DNA from: Planctomycetota bacterium
GTDB lineage: Bacteria > Planctomycetota > Planctomycetia > Pirellulales > Thermoguttaceae
Reading direction: 5' to 3'
Length of the DNA: 5,324 nt
Assembly (NCBI GenBank): GCA_021784975.1
Contig: JAJYGU010000124.1
Location: 1-5,324, forward strand
Part shown: positions 1 to 5,324 of the stretch, one piece after another
Layout of the letters: each line of letters begins with the position of its first letter
How positions within the stretch are numbered: the first letter of the stretch is position 1
Position numbers and translations under genes: made by a program
The notes under the pieces: generated by a model
What the model saw: the letters and a program-made list of their open reading frames with translations, nothing else
What the model was told of the DNA's origin: nothing
Database searches by the model: none

Positions 1-1105
1 CATGTGCCGCCGGGATCGGCCGGCCGGCCAATTGCGTAAGCACCACGGTGAAGCGGTCGGTTTGCGTCACGCCGATGGGCAGCGGCAACTCGAATCGCGG
101 CACGCCGAAGCGTTGCTCCAGCAGCGCCCCGGCGGTCTGGCAATGTGCAGAAGGGGCAGAAGGGGACAGTCCCATTTTTGTGGTCTCCTGCCCCAAAAAT
201 CGGGACAGTCCCCAGGTGCCGAACTCGATGGTGGCCCGAGCGCTGCCCATGTGGTGGATCGCTTCAACCGGTGTGCCACCCCGCGGAATTCGCTGATATT
301 CGTCCCACACCGGGCCGTCGAGCGTGCTGGAATAGTCGGGCAACAGGATCGGCTCCAGGCCGAAGTCGTGAAACAGGCCCTTGAGGTGCCGCAAGTCGGC
401 CGGCGAAATCATGCCCGGCAGGACGTTGATCGCGTCGTGCCGCGGGCCGCTGCGGGCCAGCGCATCGACCAAGGCATGGACGGTGGCCTGAAAACCTTCG
501 GCGTGTGTGTCGCGGTAGCTGGGCGTCGAAACGTGAACCAGTTCGGGCAGCGGCCCGCCGGCCTCGGCCGCGATCTGGCGGAGATAGAAGGCCACGTCGT
601 CGCCGATGGTTTCGGCCAGGCAGGTGCCGGCGATGCCGATCAACTGTGGCGCGTACTGGCGGACCACGTTTTCCAGCCCCGTGCGGAGGTTTTCCAGCCC
701 GCCGAAGATGGCCGTCGATTCGCTGAAGTTCGACGAGGCGATGTCCAAGGGCTCCTTAAAGTGGCTGATCATGTAACGTCGGATGTAGGTGGCGCAGCCC
801 TGCGAACCGTGCAGAAAGGGGACCGCCCCTTCCACGCCCCGCAGCGCCAGGCAGGCGCCCAACGGGGCGCAGAGCTTGCACGCATTCCGGGTAACAGGCG
901 AAGCTTCCCTCTCCGGGCACCGACCGGAGTTTGGTCGGGAGAGGGCGGTGGTCCGTCCCCTCTCCCCTTGGGAGAGGGTTAGGGTGAGGGCGGCCCGATC
1001 CATTGGCGTTGCTGTGCCATTTCCCGCCACGCCCTCACCCCTAGCCCATCTCCCGGCGGGAGAGGGGGAGCTGTCGGGCGGCTCCCGCCTGGGTTCTGTA
1101 ATCAC
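1..1105 (-). CDS. nifN: NifN, FeMo-cofactor scaffold subunit (3' end missing; repeat-invaded)
   Basis: Beta-like subunit of the NifEN scaffold, on which the NifB-made precursor cluster is matured to FeMo-cofactor in the cytoplasm. The frame is open through about 368 codons and leaves the window. The conserved core starts near residue 71 (VTRNACKLCAPLGAC). It continues with HGSQGC (Cys104, equivalent of the NifN ligand of the NifEN cluster), HFKEP, SNFSESTAIFGG, GTCLAETIGDD, STPSY, NVLPG, DYSSTLDGP and LPLPIGVTQTDRF, which together identify NifN. The GTG at 1105 is preferred: it overlaps the nifE stop (GTGA) and has GGAGGG seven bases upstream. Alternatives are GTG at 1030 and ATG at 1003. No start codon lies between 1003 and the core, so every option gives a leader of at least 35 residues. 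Residues about 9-66 are largely repeat-derived, and residues 298-319 are an in-frame 57-bp repeat plus a 9-bp duplication. Identity is secure; the start, and whether the protein works, are not. Confidence 0.9.
   Translation of the reverse strand, partial: MITEPRREPPDSSPSPAGRWARGEGVAGNGTATPMDRAALTLTLSQGERGRTTALSRPNSGRCPEREASPVTRNACKLCAPLGACLALRGVEGAVPFLHGSQGCATYIRRYMISHFKEPLDIASSNFSESTAIFGGLENLRTGLENVVRQYAPQLIGIAGTCLAETIGDDVAFYLRQIAAEAGGPLPELVHVSTPSYRDTHAEGFQATVHALVDALARSGPRHDAINVLPGMISPADLRHLKGLFHDFGLEPILLPDYSSTLDGPVWDEYQRIPRGGTPVEAIHHMGSARATIEFGTWGLSRFLGQETTKMGLSPSAPSAHCQTAGALLEQRFGVPRFELPLPIGVTQTDRFTVVLTQLAGRPIPAAH
148..214. repeat. 57-bp palindromic repeat (copy A) inserted in frame within nifN
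   Basis: The unit at 157-213 has left arm 162-183 (GGGGACAGTCCC then ATTTTTGTGG), loop 184-190 and right arm 191-213 (ending GGGACAGTCCCC). Each end is itself a near-palindrome, GGGAC-A-GTCCC. It is preceded by a tandem 9-bp duplication, CAGAAGGGG at 148-156 and 157-165. It matches copy C at 4040-4096 at 54 of 57 positions in the same orientation. The nifN frame reads through with no stop, giving residues such as GLSRFLGQ and TKMGLSPS that have no counterpart in the paralogous NifK of this operon. The shape resembles REP-type or RAYT-mobilised palindromes, but no transposase is visible in the window. Confidence 0.9.
907..945. repeat. Imperfect palindrome in the nifN leader (CCCTCTC...GAGAGGG)
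   Basis: The outer arms CCCTCTC and GAGAGGG and the inner arms CCGACC and GGTCGG enclose a short loop, with an unpaired GGGCA-like bulge on the left. It lies directly before the conserved NifN core and is read in frame as part of the leader (residues about 54-67). The outer arms match the hairpin at 958-978, so the two probably belong to one repeat family. Confidence 0.6.
958..993 (+). repeat. CCCTCTCCC hairpin with TTAGGGTGAGGG tail, copy 1
   Basis: Perfect 9-bp arms (958-966 CCCTCTCCC, 970-978 GGGAGAGGG) flank a three-base loop, followed by TTAGGGTGAGGGCGG. A second copy in opposite orientation lies at 1030-1066. The nifN frame crosses it without a stop (residues about 38-50). It looks like a dispersed intergenic repeat; I recall similar GGGAGAGGGTTAGGGTGAGGG repeats from several bacterial phyla, but cannot confirm that here. 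Confidence 0.7.
1030..1066 (-). repeat. CCCTCTCCC hairpin with TAGGGGTGAGGG tail, copy 2 (inverted)
   Basis: Read on the minus strand, this is CCCTCTCCC, a three-base loop, GGGAGATGGG, then CTAGGGGTGAGGGCG. It matches the copy at 958-993 in inverted orientation with a few substitutions. The two copies are about 36 bp apart and could pair into one long stem. The minus-strand tail contains AGGGG seven bases before a GTG at 1030-1028, so the repeat itself offers an alternative nifN start. Confidence 0.65.
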
Positions 1106-2451
1106 GATGCCGCCCTCCGTCGCCGCGGAACCAGTTTCCACACCGGCGACATTACCGAGCCGTAGACCTCGCGGGCGAAATTGACCATTCCCTGGAAACC
1201 GGCCAGGGCGACTTTCCGCTCGTGGTTGTGGTCGCAGAAGCCAACTCCCAGCTTGTAGGCAATGGGCCGCTCTTTGACGCCGCCGATGAACAGATCGACC
1301 TCCTTCTCCTGCACGAATCGCGACAGCTCCAGGGGATTGGTGTCGTCGACCAGGATCGTCCCCTCGTCGCACAGCTCGCGCAACAGCTCGTAATCTTCGC
1401 GGTTGCCGGTCTGCGAGCCGACCATCACCGTCTTCATGCCCAAGGTCCGCAACGAGCGGACCAGGGAGAATGCCTTGAACGCCCCGCCGGTGTAAACCGC
1501 CGCCCGGCGGCCCTCCAACGCCTGCCGATAGCGTCGCAGCTCGGGCATGACCGCGTCCACCTCCTGGCGAACCAGCTCTTGGCTGCGGCGGCGAATCTCG
1601 GCGTCGCCGAAGAAGTCGGCCACGTCATACAGTGCCTTGGCGGTGTCTTCGATGCCGAAATAGGAGACGCGGATGAACGGAATCCCGTAACGCTCCTGCA
1701 TCGTCTGGGCCAAATGGGTCATCGAGCCGGCGCACTGCACTACGTTGAGCCGCGCGCCGTGGGCCCGGCGGATCGCCTCGATGCGGCCGTCGCCGGTGAT
1801 GGTGGCCACCACCTCGACGCCCATCCGCCGATAGTAGTCGCGGATCATCCAAGTCTCGCCGGCCAGGTTGAAATCGCCGAGGATGTTGATGCTGGCGGCG
1901 CCGATGCCCTCGGTCGAGCCGGTGCCCACCAGTTTGGCCAAGCCGTCGCATGCGGCCCGGTAGCCGTCTTTCTTGGTGCCGCGAAAGCCTTCGGATTGGA
2001 TGGCGAGCACCGGGATGCCGCGCTCGGTCTCGACGCGGCGGCAGACGGCGGCCACGTCGTCGCCGATGATGCCCACGATGCAGGTGGAATAGACGAAGGC
2101 CGCGTTGGGGTGGTATTGGTCGATCAGCTCGATCAACGCTCGATAGAGCTTCTGCTCGCCGCCGTAGATGACGTCGCGCTCTTCAAGGTCGGTGGAAAAG
2201 CTCAGCCGGTGCAGCTCGGGCCCCGAGGAGAGCGAGCCGCGGATGTCCCAGGTATAGGCCGCGCAGCCGATCGGGCCGTGCACCAGGTGCACGGCGTCGG
2301 CGATCGGGTAGAGGACCACCCGCGATCCGCAAAACACGCACGCCCGCTGACTCACCGAGCCGGCCAGGCTGGGCCGCTGGCAGACCATGGCGAACGGCTC
2401 GGCCCCTTTTTGGTAAATCTGCGGTTTGCGGGCTTCGAGGATCGGGAGCAT
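1102..2451 (-). CDS. nifE: NifE, FeMo-cofactor scaffold subunit
   Basis: Alpha-like subunit of the NifEN scaffold complex, partner of the nifN product downstream. From the ATG at 2451 it has 449 residues, normal for the family. It opens with MLPILEARKPQIYQKG. Cys38 (in RACVFCGSR), Cys63 (GPIGCAAYTWD) and Cys124 (YSTCIVGIIGDD) match the NifE cysteines that hold the permanent [4Fe-4S] cluster with NifN. NILGDFNLAGE, NVVQCAGSM and a typical NifE C terminus (KLGVGFCDHNHERK, SVMSPVW) follow. A TTG at 2472 would add seven residues; ATG is preferred on similarity to NifE openings, although neither start has a clear ribosome-binding site. The stop is overlapped by the proposed nifN GTG, so the two scaffold subunits are probably coupled. 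The gap to nifK is 177 bp and contains repeat copy B. No truncation or frameshift is visible. Confidence 0.97.
   Translation of the reverse strand: MLPILEARKPQIYQKGAEPFAMVCQRPSLAGSVSQRACVFCGSRVVLYPIADAVHLVHGPIGCAAYTWDIRGSLSSGPELHRLSFSTDLEERDVIYGGEQKLYRALIELIDQYHPNAAFVYSTCIVGIIGDDVAAVCRRVETERGIPVLAIQSEGFRGTKKDGYRAACDGLAKLVGTGSTEGIGAASINILGDFNLAGETWMIRDYYRRMGVEVVATITGDGRIEAIRRAHGARLNVVQCAGSMTHLAQTMQERYGIPFIRVSYFGIEDTAKALYDVADFFGDAEIRRRSQELVRQEVDAVMPELRRYRQALEGRRAAVYTGGAFKAFSLVRSLRTLGMKTVMVGSQTGNREDYELLRELCDEGTILVDDTNPLELSRFVQEKEVDLFIGGVKERPIAYKLGVGFCDHNHERKVALAGFQGMVNFAREVYGSVMSPVWKLVPRRRRAAS
1113..1118 (-). promoter_or_regulatory. Shine-Dalgarno site for nifN within the end of nifE
   Basis: The minus strand reads GGAGGG here, followed by seven bases and a GTG at 1105-1103 that overlaps the nifE TGA. 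It is the best ribosome-binding match seen before any start in the window. It argues for translational coupling of nifN to nifE, and hence that the repeat-filled stretch after it is translated. Confidence 0.55.
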
Positions 2452-2543
2452 GGCAACGGACACTGCTTTCAAAAACGGGGGGCAGGGCCATCTCCGTGCC
2501 GAGCCGGCCCCACCCCCGCTCGGATTGTCGTCTTCAATGCAAG

Positions 2544-2622
2544 GGGGACAGTCCCATTTTCGCGGCGGTCGAACATCTCGCTACGGCGACGCTTCTTGCG
2601 CCGCGAAAATGCGACAGTCCCC
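2544..2622. repeat. Diverged palindromic repeat (copy B) between nifK and nifE
   Basis: Left arm 2544-2567 (GGGGACAGTCCC then ATTTTCGCGGCG) and right arm 2599-2622 (CGCCGCGAAAAT then GCGACAGTCCCC) flank a 31-base loop. The outer motif is that of copies A and C, but the inner stem differs (TCGCGGCG in place of TTGTGG) and is changed on both sides so that 12 bp pair perfectly. It fills much of the 177-bp nifK-nifE gap (2452-2628). The remainder, 2452-2543, is GC-rich with no gene visible. No T-run follows the hairpin on the minus strand, so it does not look like a simple terminator. Confidence 0.85.
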
Positions 2623-2628
2623 GGTAAA

Positions 2629-4011
2629 TCACATTACCAATTCAAAACTCTCCTCCGGCGACTGGCGGTCCTTGTGGTCCAGCAAGGCGTCGAGGATCAT
2701 CTCCAACAGCCGCATCGCTCCCTGATAGCCCAGCGTGGGGAAATAGGAATGGCCCACGCGGTCGAGTATCGGGAAACCATGCCGCACCAACGGGATGTTC
2801 TCGTCCCTGGCGATGTACTTGCCATAGGTATTGCCAATCAGCAAATCGACCGGTTCGTTCTTGATCCATTGGTGCATGAGGAACATGTCGGCGCCGGGTC
2901 CTTGGCGAAACCTGGCTTCGGGCACCCTGCCCGCCAAAGCCGCTTCGATCCGCTTCTCGAACTGCTTGCCGGGCGTGCCGGTGACGAGGTATGCCGGCCG
3001 CATGTCGAGGTCGGTCAGGAACTCGGCCAGCGACACGAGCTGATCGGGATCGCCCCAGAGGGCCACTCGCACGCCGTGGAAGTACTGGTGCATGTCGGTA
3101 ATCATGTCCATCAGCCGGCCGCGCTGGTGGTTGATCGACGCCGGCACCTGGGCCCGAATCTGCCGGCGAAGCGTGTTGACGAAGCGATCGGTCGCCCGCA
3201 GGCCGATGGGCAATTCCAGCAGTTCGAAAGGCACCTTGAACCTGGTGTCGAGCTGCCGGGCGGCGGCCCCGGAGGCGGTTGGTCCGAGGGCCAGCGTGGC
3301 CAGGCTGGCCGGCGTGCGGGCCAGTTGCTCGGCCGTCACGCCGCCGCTGGGATAGAACTGATGCTTGCCGGTCTGGGCGGTATCAAGCACATCGGAAGTG
3401 TCGGGAAAGACAATGGTCTCCACGCCCAACTCCGCGGCCATGCGCTTGATCTCGCGCATGTCGGCGGGCTCGACCCAGCCGGGGATCACGTTGACGGTGC
3501 GCGACCGCGCTTGGGCCGGCTCGGCGAAGTAATCGACCATGCCTCGGACCATGTTCGCGAAGCCGGTGACATGCGAGCCGACGTAGCTGGGCGTGTTGGC
3601 ATGGATCACCCGCTTGCCCGGCGGAATCTTCCCGTCGTCCCGCGCCTTGCTGAGGATCTGCGGGATGTCGTCGCCGATGGTCTCGGAGAGGCAAGTCGTG
3701 TGGACGGCGATGATATCGGGATTGTAGACGGCGAAGATGTTGGTAATCGCCTGCAACAGGTTGGCCTGCCCGCCGAACACCGACGAGCCCTCGGTGAATG
3801 AGCTGGTCGAGGCCATGACCGGCTCCTTGTAGTGCCGGGTGAGGGTGCTGCGATGGTAGGCGCAGCAGCCTTGCGAGCCGTGACTGTGGGGAAGGCAGTT
3901 GTGGATGCCCAAGGCGGCGTACATGGCCCCGATCGGCTGGCAGGTCTTGGCCGGATTGACGGTCAAGGCCTCGCGGGGGGCGAGGTCGGCGGTCGTGTGT
4001 CGCAGGAGCAT
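2629..4011 (-). CDS. nifK: NifK, nitrogenase MoFe protein beta subunit
   Basis: Beta subunit of the alpha2-beta2 MoFe protein; with NifD it holds the P-cluster that passes electrons from NifH to FeMo-co. From the ATG at 4011 it has 460 residues. P-cluster ligands are Cys24 (AKTCQPIGAMYAAL), Cys49 (HGSQGC) and Cys107 (HTTCLSETIGDD). Their spacings of 25 and 58 equal those of Azotobacter vinelandii Cys70, Cys95 and Cys153, and Ser142 (TPSYVGSH) corresponds to its Ser188. All sit 46 positions lower, so the long Azotobacter N-terminal extension is absent, as in Clostridium-type NifK. A GTG at 4077 would add 22 residues read from repeat copy C. The ATG is preferred because MLLRHTT is a usual NifK opening, although only a weak AAGAAAG lies upstream. 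The 84-bp gap to nifD is mostly repeat. C terminus ends ESFELVM. Complete, no frameshift. Confidence 0.98.
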   Translation of the reverse strand: MLLRHTTADLAPREALTVNPAKTCQPIGAMYAALGIHNCLPHSHGSQGCCAYHRSTLTRHYKEPVMASTSSFTEGSSVFGGQANLLQAITNIFAVYNPDIIAVHTTCLSETIGDDIPQILSKARDDGKIPPGKRVIHANTPSYVGSHVTGFANMVRGMVDYFAEPAQARSRTVNVIPGWVEPADMREIKRMAAELGVETIVFPDTSDVLDTAQTGKHQFYPSGGVTAEQLARTPASLATLALGPTASGAAARQLDTRFKVPFELLELPIGLRATDRFVNTLRRQIRAQVPASINHQRGRLMDMITDMHQYFHGVRVALWGDPDQLVSLAEFLTDLDMRPAYLVTGTPGKQFEKRIEAALAGRVPEARFRQGPGADMFLMHQWIKNEPVDLLIGNTYGKYIARDENIPLVRHGFPILDRVGHSYFPTLGYQGAMRLLEMILDALLDHKDRQSPEESFELVM

Positions 4012-4039
4012 GGTTGGCTTTCTTGTTACGAACGGTGCC

Positions 4040-4096
4040 CAGAAGGGGACAGTCCCATTTTTGTGGCTTCCTGCCACAAAAATCGGGACAGTCCCC
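4040..4096. repeat. 57-bp palindromic repeat (copy C) at the nifD-nifK junction
   Basis: Left arm 4045-4067 and right arm 4073-4096 surround a five-base loop (ttcct). They pair over about 23 bp with one A-A mismatch and one bulged base. It matches copy A inside nifN at 54 of 57 positions. On the minus strand its first base supplies the G of the nifD TAG stop at 4098-4096. In the transcript it would form a strong stem-loop between the two structural genes. No T-run follows on the minus strand, so intrinsic termination is unlikely; an effect on mRNA stability or processing is possible but unproven. Confidence 0.92.
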
Positions 4097-5324
4097 TACG
4101 GGCGTACATAGGCGGCCTCGAGGGCCGGCCGCCGCTCCTTTTCCCAAGGCGGCGCGATCCACGACCAGATCCGCGTGTTCACCAGGCGATCGATCTCGCG
4201 ATAGAAATTGACGGCCCCACGGAAGGCCGCGTACGGCCCGCCGTAGTCGTAGCTGTGCAGTTGCTTGCTGGGCACGCCCATCTTCTGCACGGCGAACTTC
4301 TCCTTGATGCCGGCGCAAAACACCGCCGGCCGATACATCTCGATCAGCCGTTCGGTCTCATAGTGGCTGATGTCGTCGACCACCAGCGTGCCGCCGGGCA
4401 TCTCCGGCATCATGCCGTCGTAGTCGTTGAAGGTCATGCCCGCCGCTTCCAAGCGCTGCCGCTCTTGATCGCTGCGGCGGGGCCGATAGCGATCCGGGTC
4501 GGGCTCGACGTGCAATTCCTCGATGTTGCGGCTGTCGGCGTCGACCTTGATCGTTGGCAGCACCCGGCGGCCTTCGTAGTCGTCGCGGTGGGCGAACTCG
4601 TAGCCGGCGGCCACCGTCTCCATGCCGATCTCGGCAAACAGGTCCTGGTAGTGGTGGGCCCGGCTGCCGCCGACAAAGAGCATCGCCCGCTTGCCCTGAC
4701 AGCGCGCGCGGACGTCGGCGCGGACCGCTTCGACCTCGACCATTTCTTCCGCGATCACCGCCTCGACGCGTTGGCTGAGCTCCCGGTCCTCGAAATAGGC
4801 GGCGATCTTCCTCAGCGACCTGGCCGTGCTCGCGGCCCCGATAAAGTTCACCTTGAACCATGGCACGCCGAAACGTTTTTCGATCATGTCGGCTACATAG
4901 TTGATCGAGCGGTGGCACATCACGCAGTTCAGGTCGGCCATGTGGGCGTTCTCGAACCGGGCCATCGACGAATTGCCGCTGAAGGTGGCCACCAGGTTGA
5001 TGCCGCACCGCTCGAACAACTCTTCGATCACGAAGGCGTCGCCGCCGATGTTGTATTCTCCTAACATGCCGACATTGAACTTGCCGGCCGGCGGCGTATC
5101 GTCGCGGCCGATGACGTGCTTGAACAAGCCGTTGTTGGCGATGTGATGCCCGGCCGACTGGCTCACGCCCCGGTAGCCTTCGCAACTGAAGGCGAAGACG
5201 TTGATCCCCAGCTTCTCCTTCATTTCGCGGGCCACGGCGTGGACGTCGTCGCCGATCAGCCCTACCGGGCAGGTCGAAAACACGGCAATGGCCTTGGGGT
5301 GGAAGATGTCGAAGGCCTCTTGGA
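4096..5324 (-). CDS. nifD: NifD, nitrogenase MoFe protein alpha subunit (5' end missing)
   Basis: Catalytic alpha subunit carrying FeMo-cofactor. About 408 C-terminal residues are present; the N terminus, with the first two P-cluster cysteines, lies beyond the right edge. The frame enters as AFDIFHPKAIAVFSTCPVGL, where Cys (5271-5269) corresponds to A. vinelandii Cys154. CEGYRGVSQSAGHHIAN preserves the equivalents of Gln191 and His195. LNCVMCHRSINY holds the FeMo-co Cys275 equivalent (4917-4915) and Arg277, GGSRAHH the Arg359 equivalent, and KQLHSYDYGGPY the cofactor His442 equivalent (4257-4255). These residues mark an active Nif-type subunit. Between YEFAHRDDYEGRR and GGTLVVDDISHYE there is an insertion of about 50 residues (coordinates about 4560-4390), as in Clostridium-like NifD and absent in Azotobacter. 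The GTG at 5283 is an internal valine, not the start. The TAG stop borrows its last base from repeat copy C. Confidence 0.98.
   Translation of the reverse strand, partial: QEAFDIFHPKAIAVFSTCPVGLIGDDVHAVAREMKEKLGINVFAFSCEGYRGVSQSAGHHIANNGLFKHVIGRDDTPPAGKFNVGMLGEYNIGGDAFVIEELFERCGINLVATFSGNSSMARFENAHMADLNCVMCHRSINYVADMIEKRFGVPWFKVNFIGAASTARSLRKIAAYFEDRELSQRVEAVIAEEMVEVEAVRADVRARCQGKRAMLFVGGSRAHHYQDLFAEIGMETVAAGYEFAHRDDYEGRRVLPTIKVDADSRNIEELHVEPDPDRYRPRRSDQERQRLEAAGMTFNDYDGMMPEMPGGTLVVDDISHYETERLIEMYRPAVFCAGIKEKFAVQKMGVPSKQLHSYDYGGPYAAFRGAVNFYREIDRLVNTRIWSWIAPPWEKERRPALEAAYVRP

Noticed and set aside
148..214. The nifN insertion as a group of CRISPR-like or tandem repeats
   Set aside because: Only one 9-bp unit is duplicated in tandem and there are no spacers. 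The structure is a single palindrome with a dispersed second copy at 4040-4096.
811..830. A GCAGAAAGGGGACCGCCCC stretch resembling the end of the 57-bp repeat
   Set aside because: It encodes the conserved NifN segment GAVPFLHG, which has the NifK counterpart HNCLPHSHG, and has no second arm nearby. The resemblance is chance.
2..982. Plus-strand open frame of 326 codons at the left edge
   Set aside because: It is the exact antisense register of nifN, whose minus-strand translation carries the conserved NifN motifs.
2452..2472. Longer nifE from a TTG at 2472
   Set aside because: It adds seven residues (ending VSVA) unlike known NifE openings and has no ribosome-binding site. The ATG at 2451 gives a typical MLPILEARK start.
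1222..3801. Very long open frame on the plus strand (859 codons) across nifE, the gap and nifK
   Set aside because: It lies opposite two unmistakable nif genes in codon register and its product has no recognisable domain. Such shadows are common in GC-rich genes with strong third-position bias.
4040..4096. Repeat copy C as a rho-independent terminator after nifD
   Set aside because: No T-run follows the hairpin on the minus strand, and nifK, which must be co-produced with nifD, starts only 84 bp further on.
3832..5064. Plus-strand open frame of 410 codons
   Set aside because: It is antisense to nifD and the start of nifK, has no recognisable domain, and stays open partly because the repeat between them lacks stops in every frame.

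Overview
The window is a slice of a molybdenum nitrogenase operon read entirely from the minus strand, in the order nifD (5' end cut off at the right edge), nifK, nifE, nifN (3' end cut off at the left edge). All four encode paralogous members of the nitrogenase component 1 family (Oxidored_nitro). NifD and NifK form the catalytic MoFe protein. NifE and NifN form the scaffold on which the NifB-derived iron-sulfur precursor is matured to FeMo-cofactor before transfer to NifDK. nifH is expected just upstream of nifD, beyond position 5324, and further nif genes probably lie downstream of nifN; neither is in the window.

Layout (minus strand, right to left): nifD 5324-4096; an 84-bp gap holding a palindromic repeat (copy C); nifK 4011-2629; a 177-bp gap holding a diverged, larger palindromic repeat (copy B); nifE 2451-1102; nifN from about 1105 (GTG overlapping the nifE stop) off the left edge. 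Metal-ligand residues are intact where visible: the NifD FeMo-co Cys and His, the three NifK P-cluster Cys at exactly the spacing of Azotobacter NifK, and the NifE cluster Cys. NifK has a short N terminus and NifD carries an insertion of about 50 residues before its C-terminal domain. Both are traits of the Clostridium-like (group II/III) nitrogenases rather than the Azotobacter-like ones.

The unusual feature is heavy invasion of the operon by short palindromic repeats. A 57-bp unit with GGGGACAGTCCC ends occurs between nifD and nifK and again, 54/57 identical, inside the nifN coding sequence. There it adds about 22 codons without breaking the frame. A relative with a rebuilt stem lies between nifK and nifE. 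A second repeat type (CCCTCTCCC/GGGAGAGGG hairpins with a TTAGGGTGAGGG tail) fills the start region of nifN, where the frame stays open from the nifE stop into the conserved NifN core. nifN therefore seems to encode a protein with a repeat-derived N-terminal extension and a repeat-derived internal loop.

The DNA is GC-rich, and repeats of this sort plus a group II/III-like nifDKEN set suggest an environmental, possibly anaerobic or microaerobic bacterium. My impression that the GGGACAGTCCC and CCCTAACCCTCTCCC repeats are common in planctomycete genomes points to that phylum, but this is recollection, not something the window proves.
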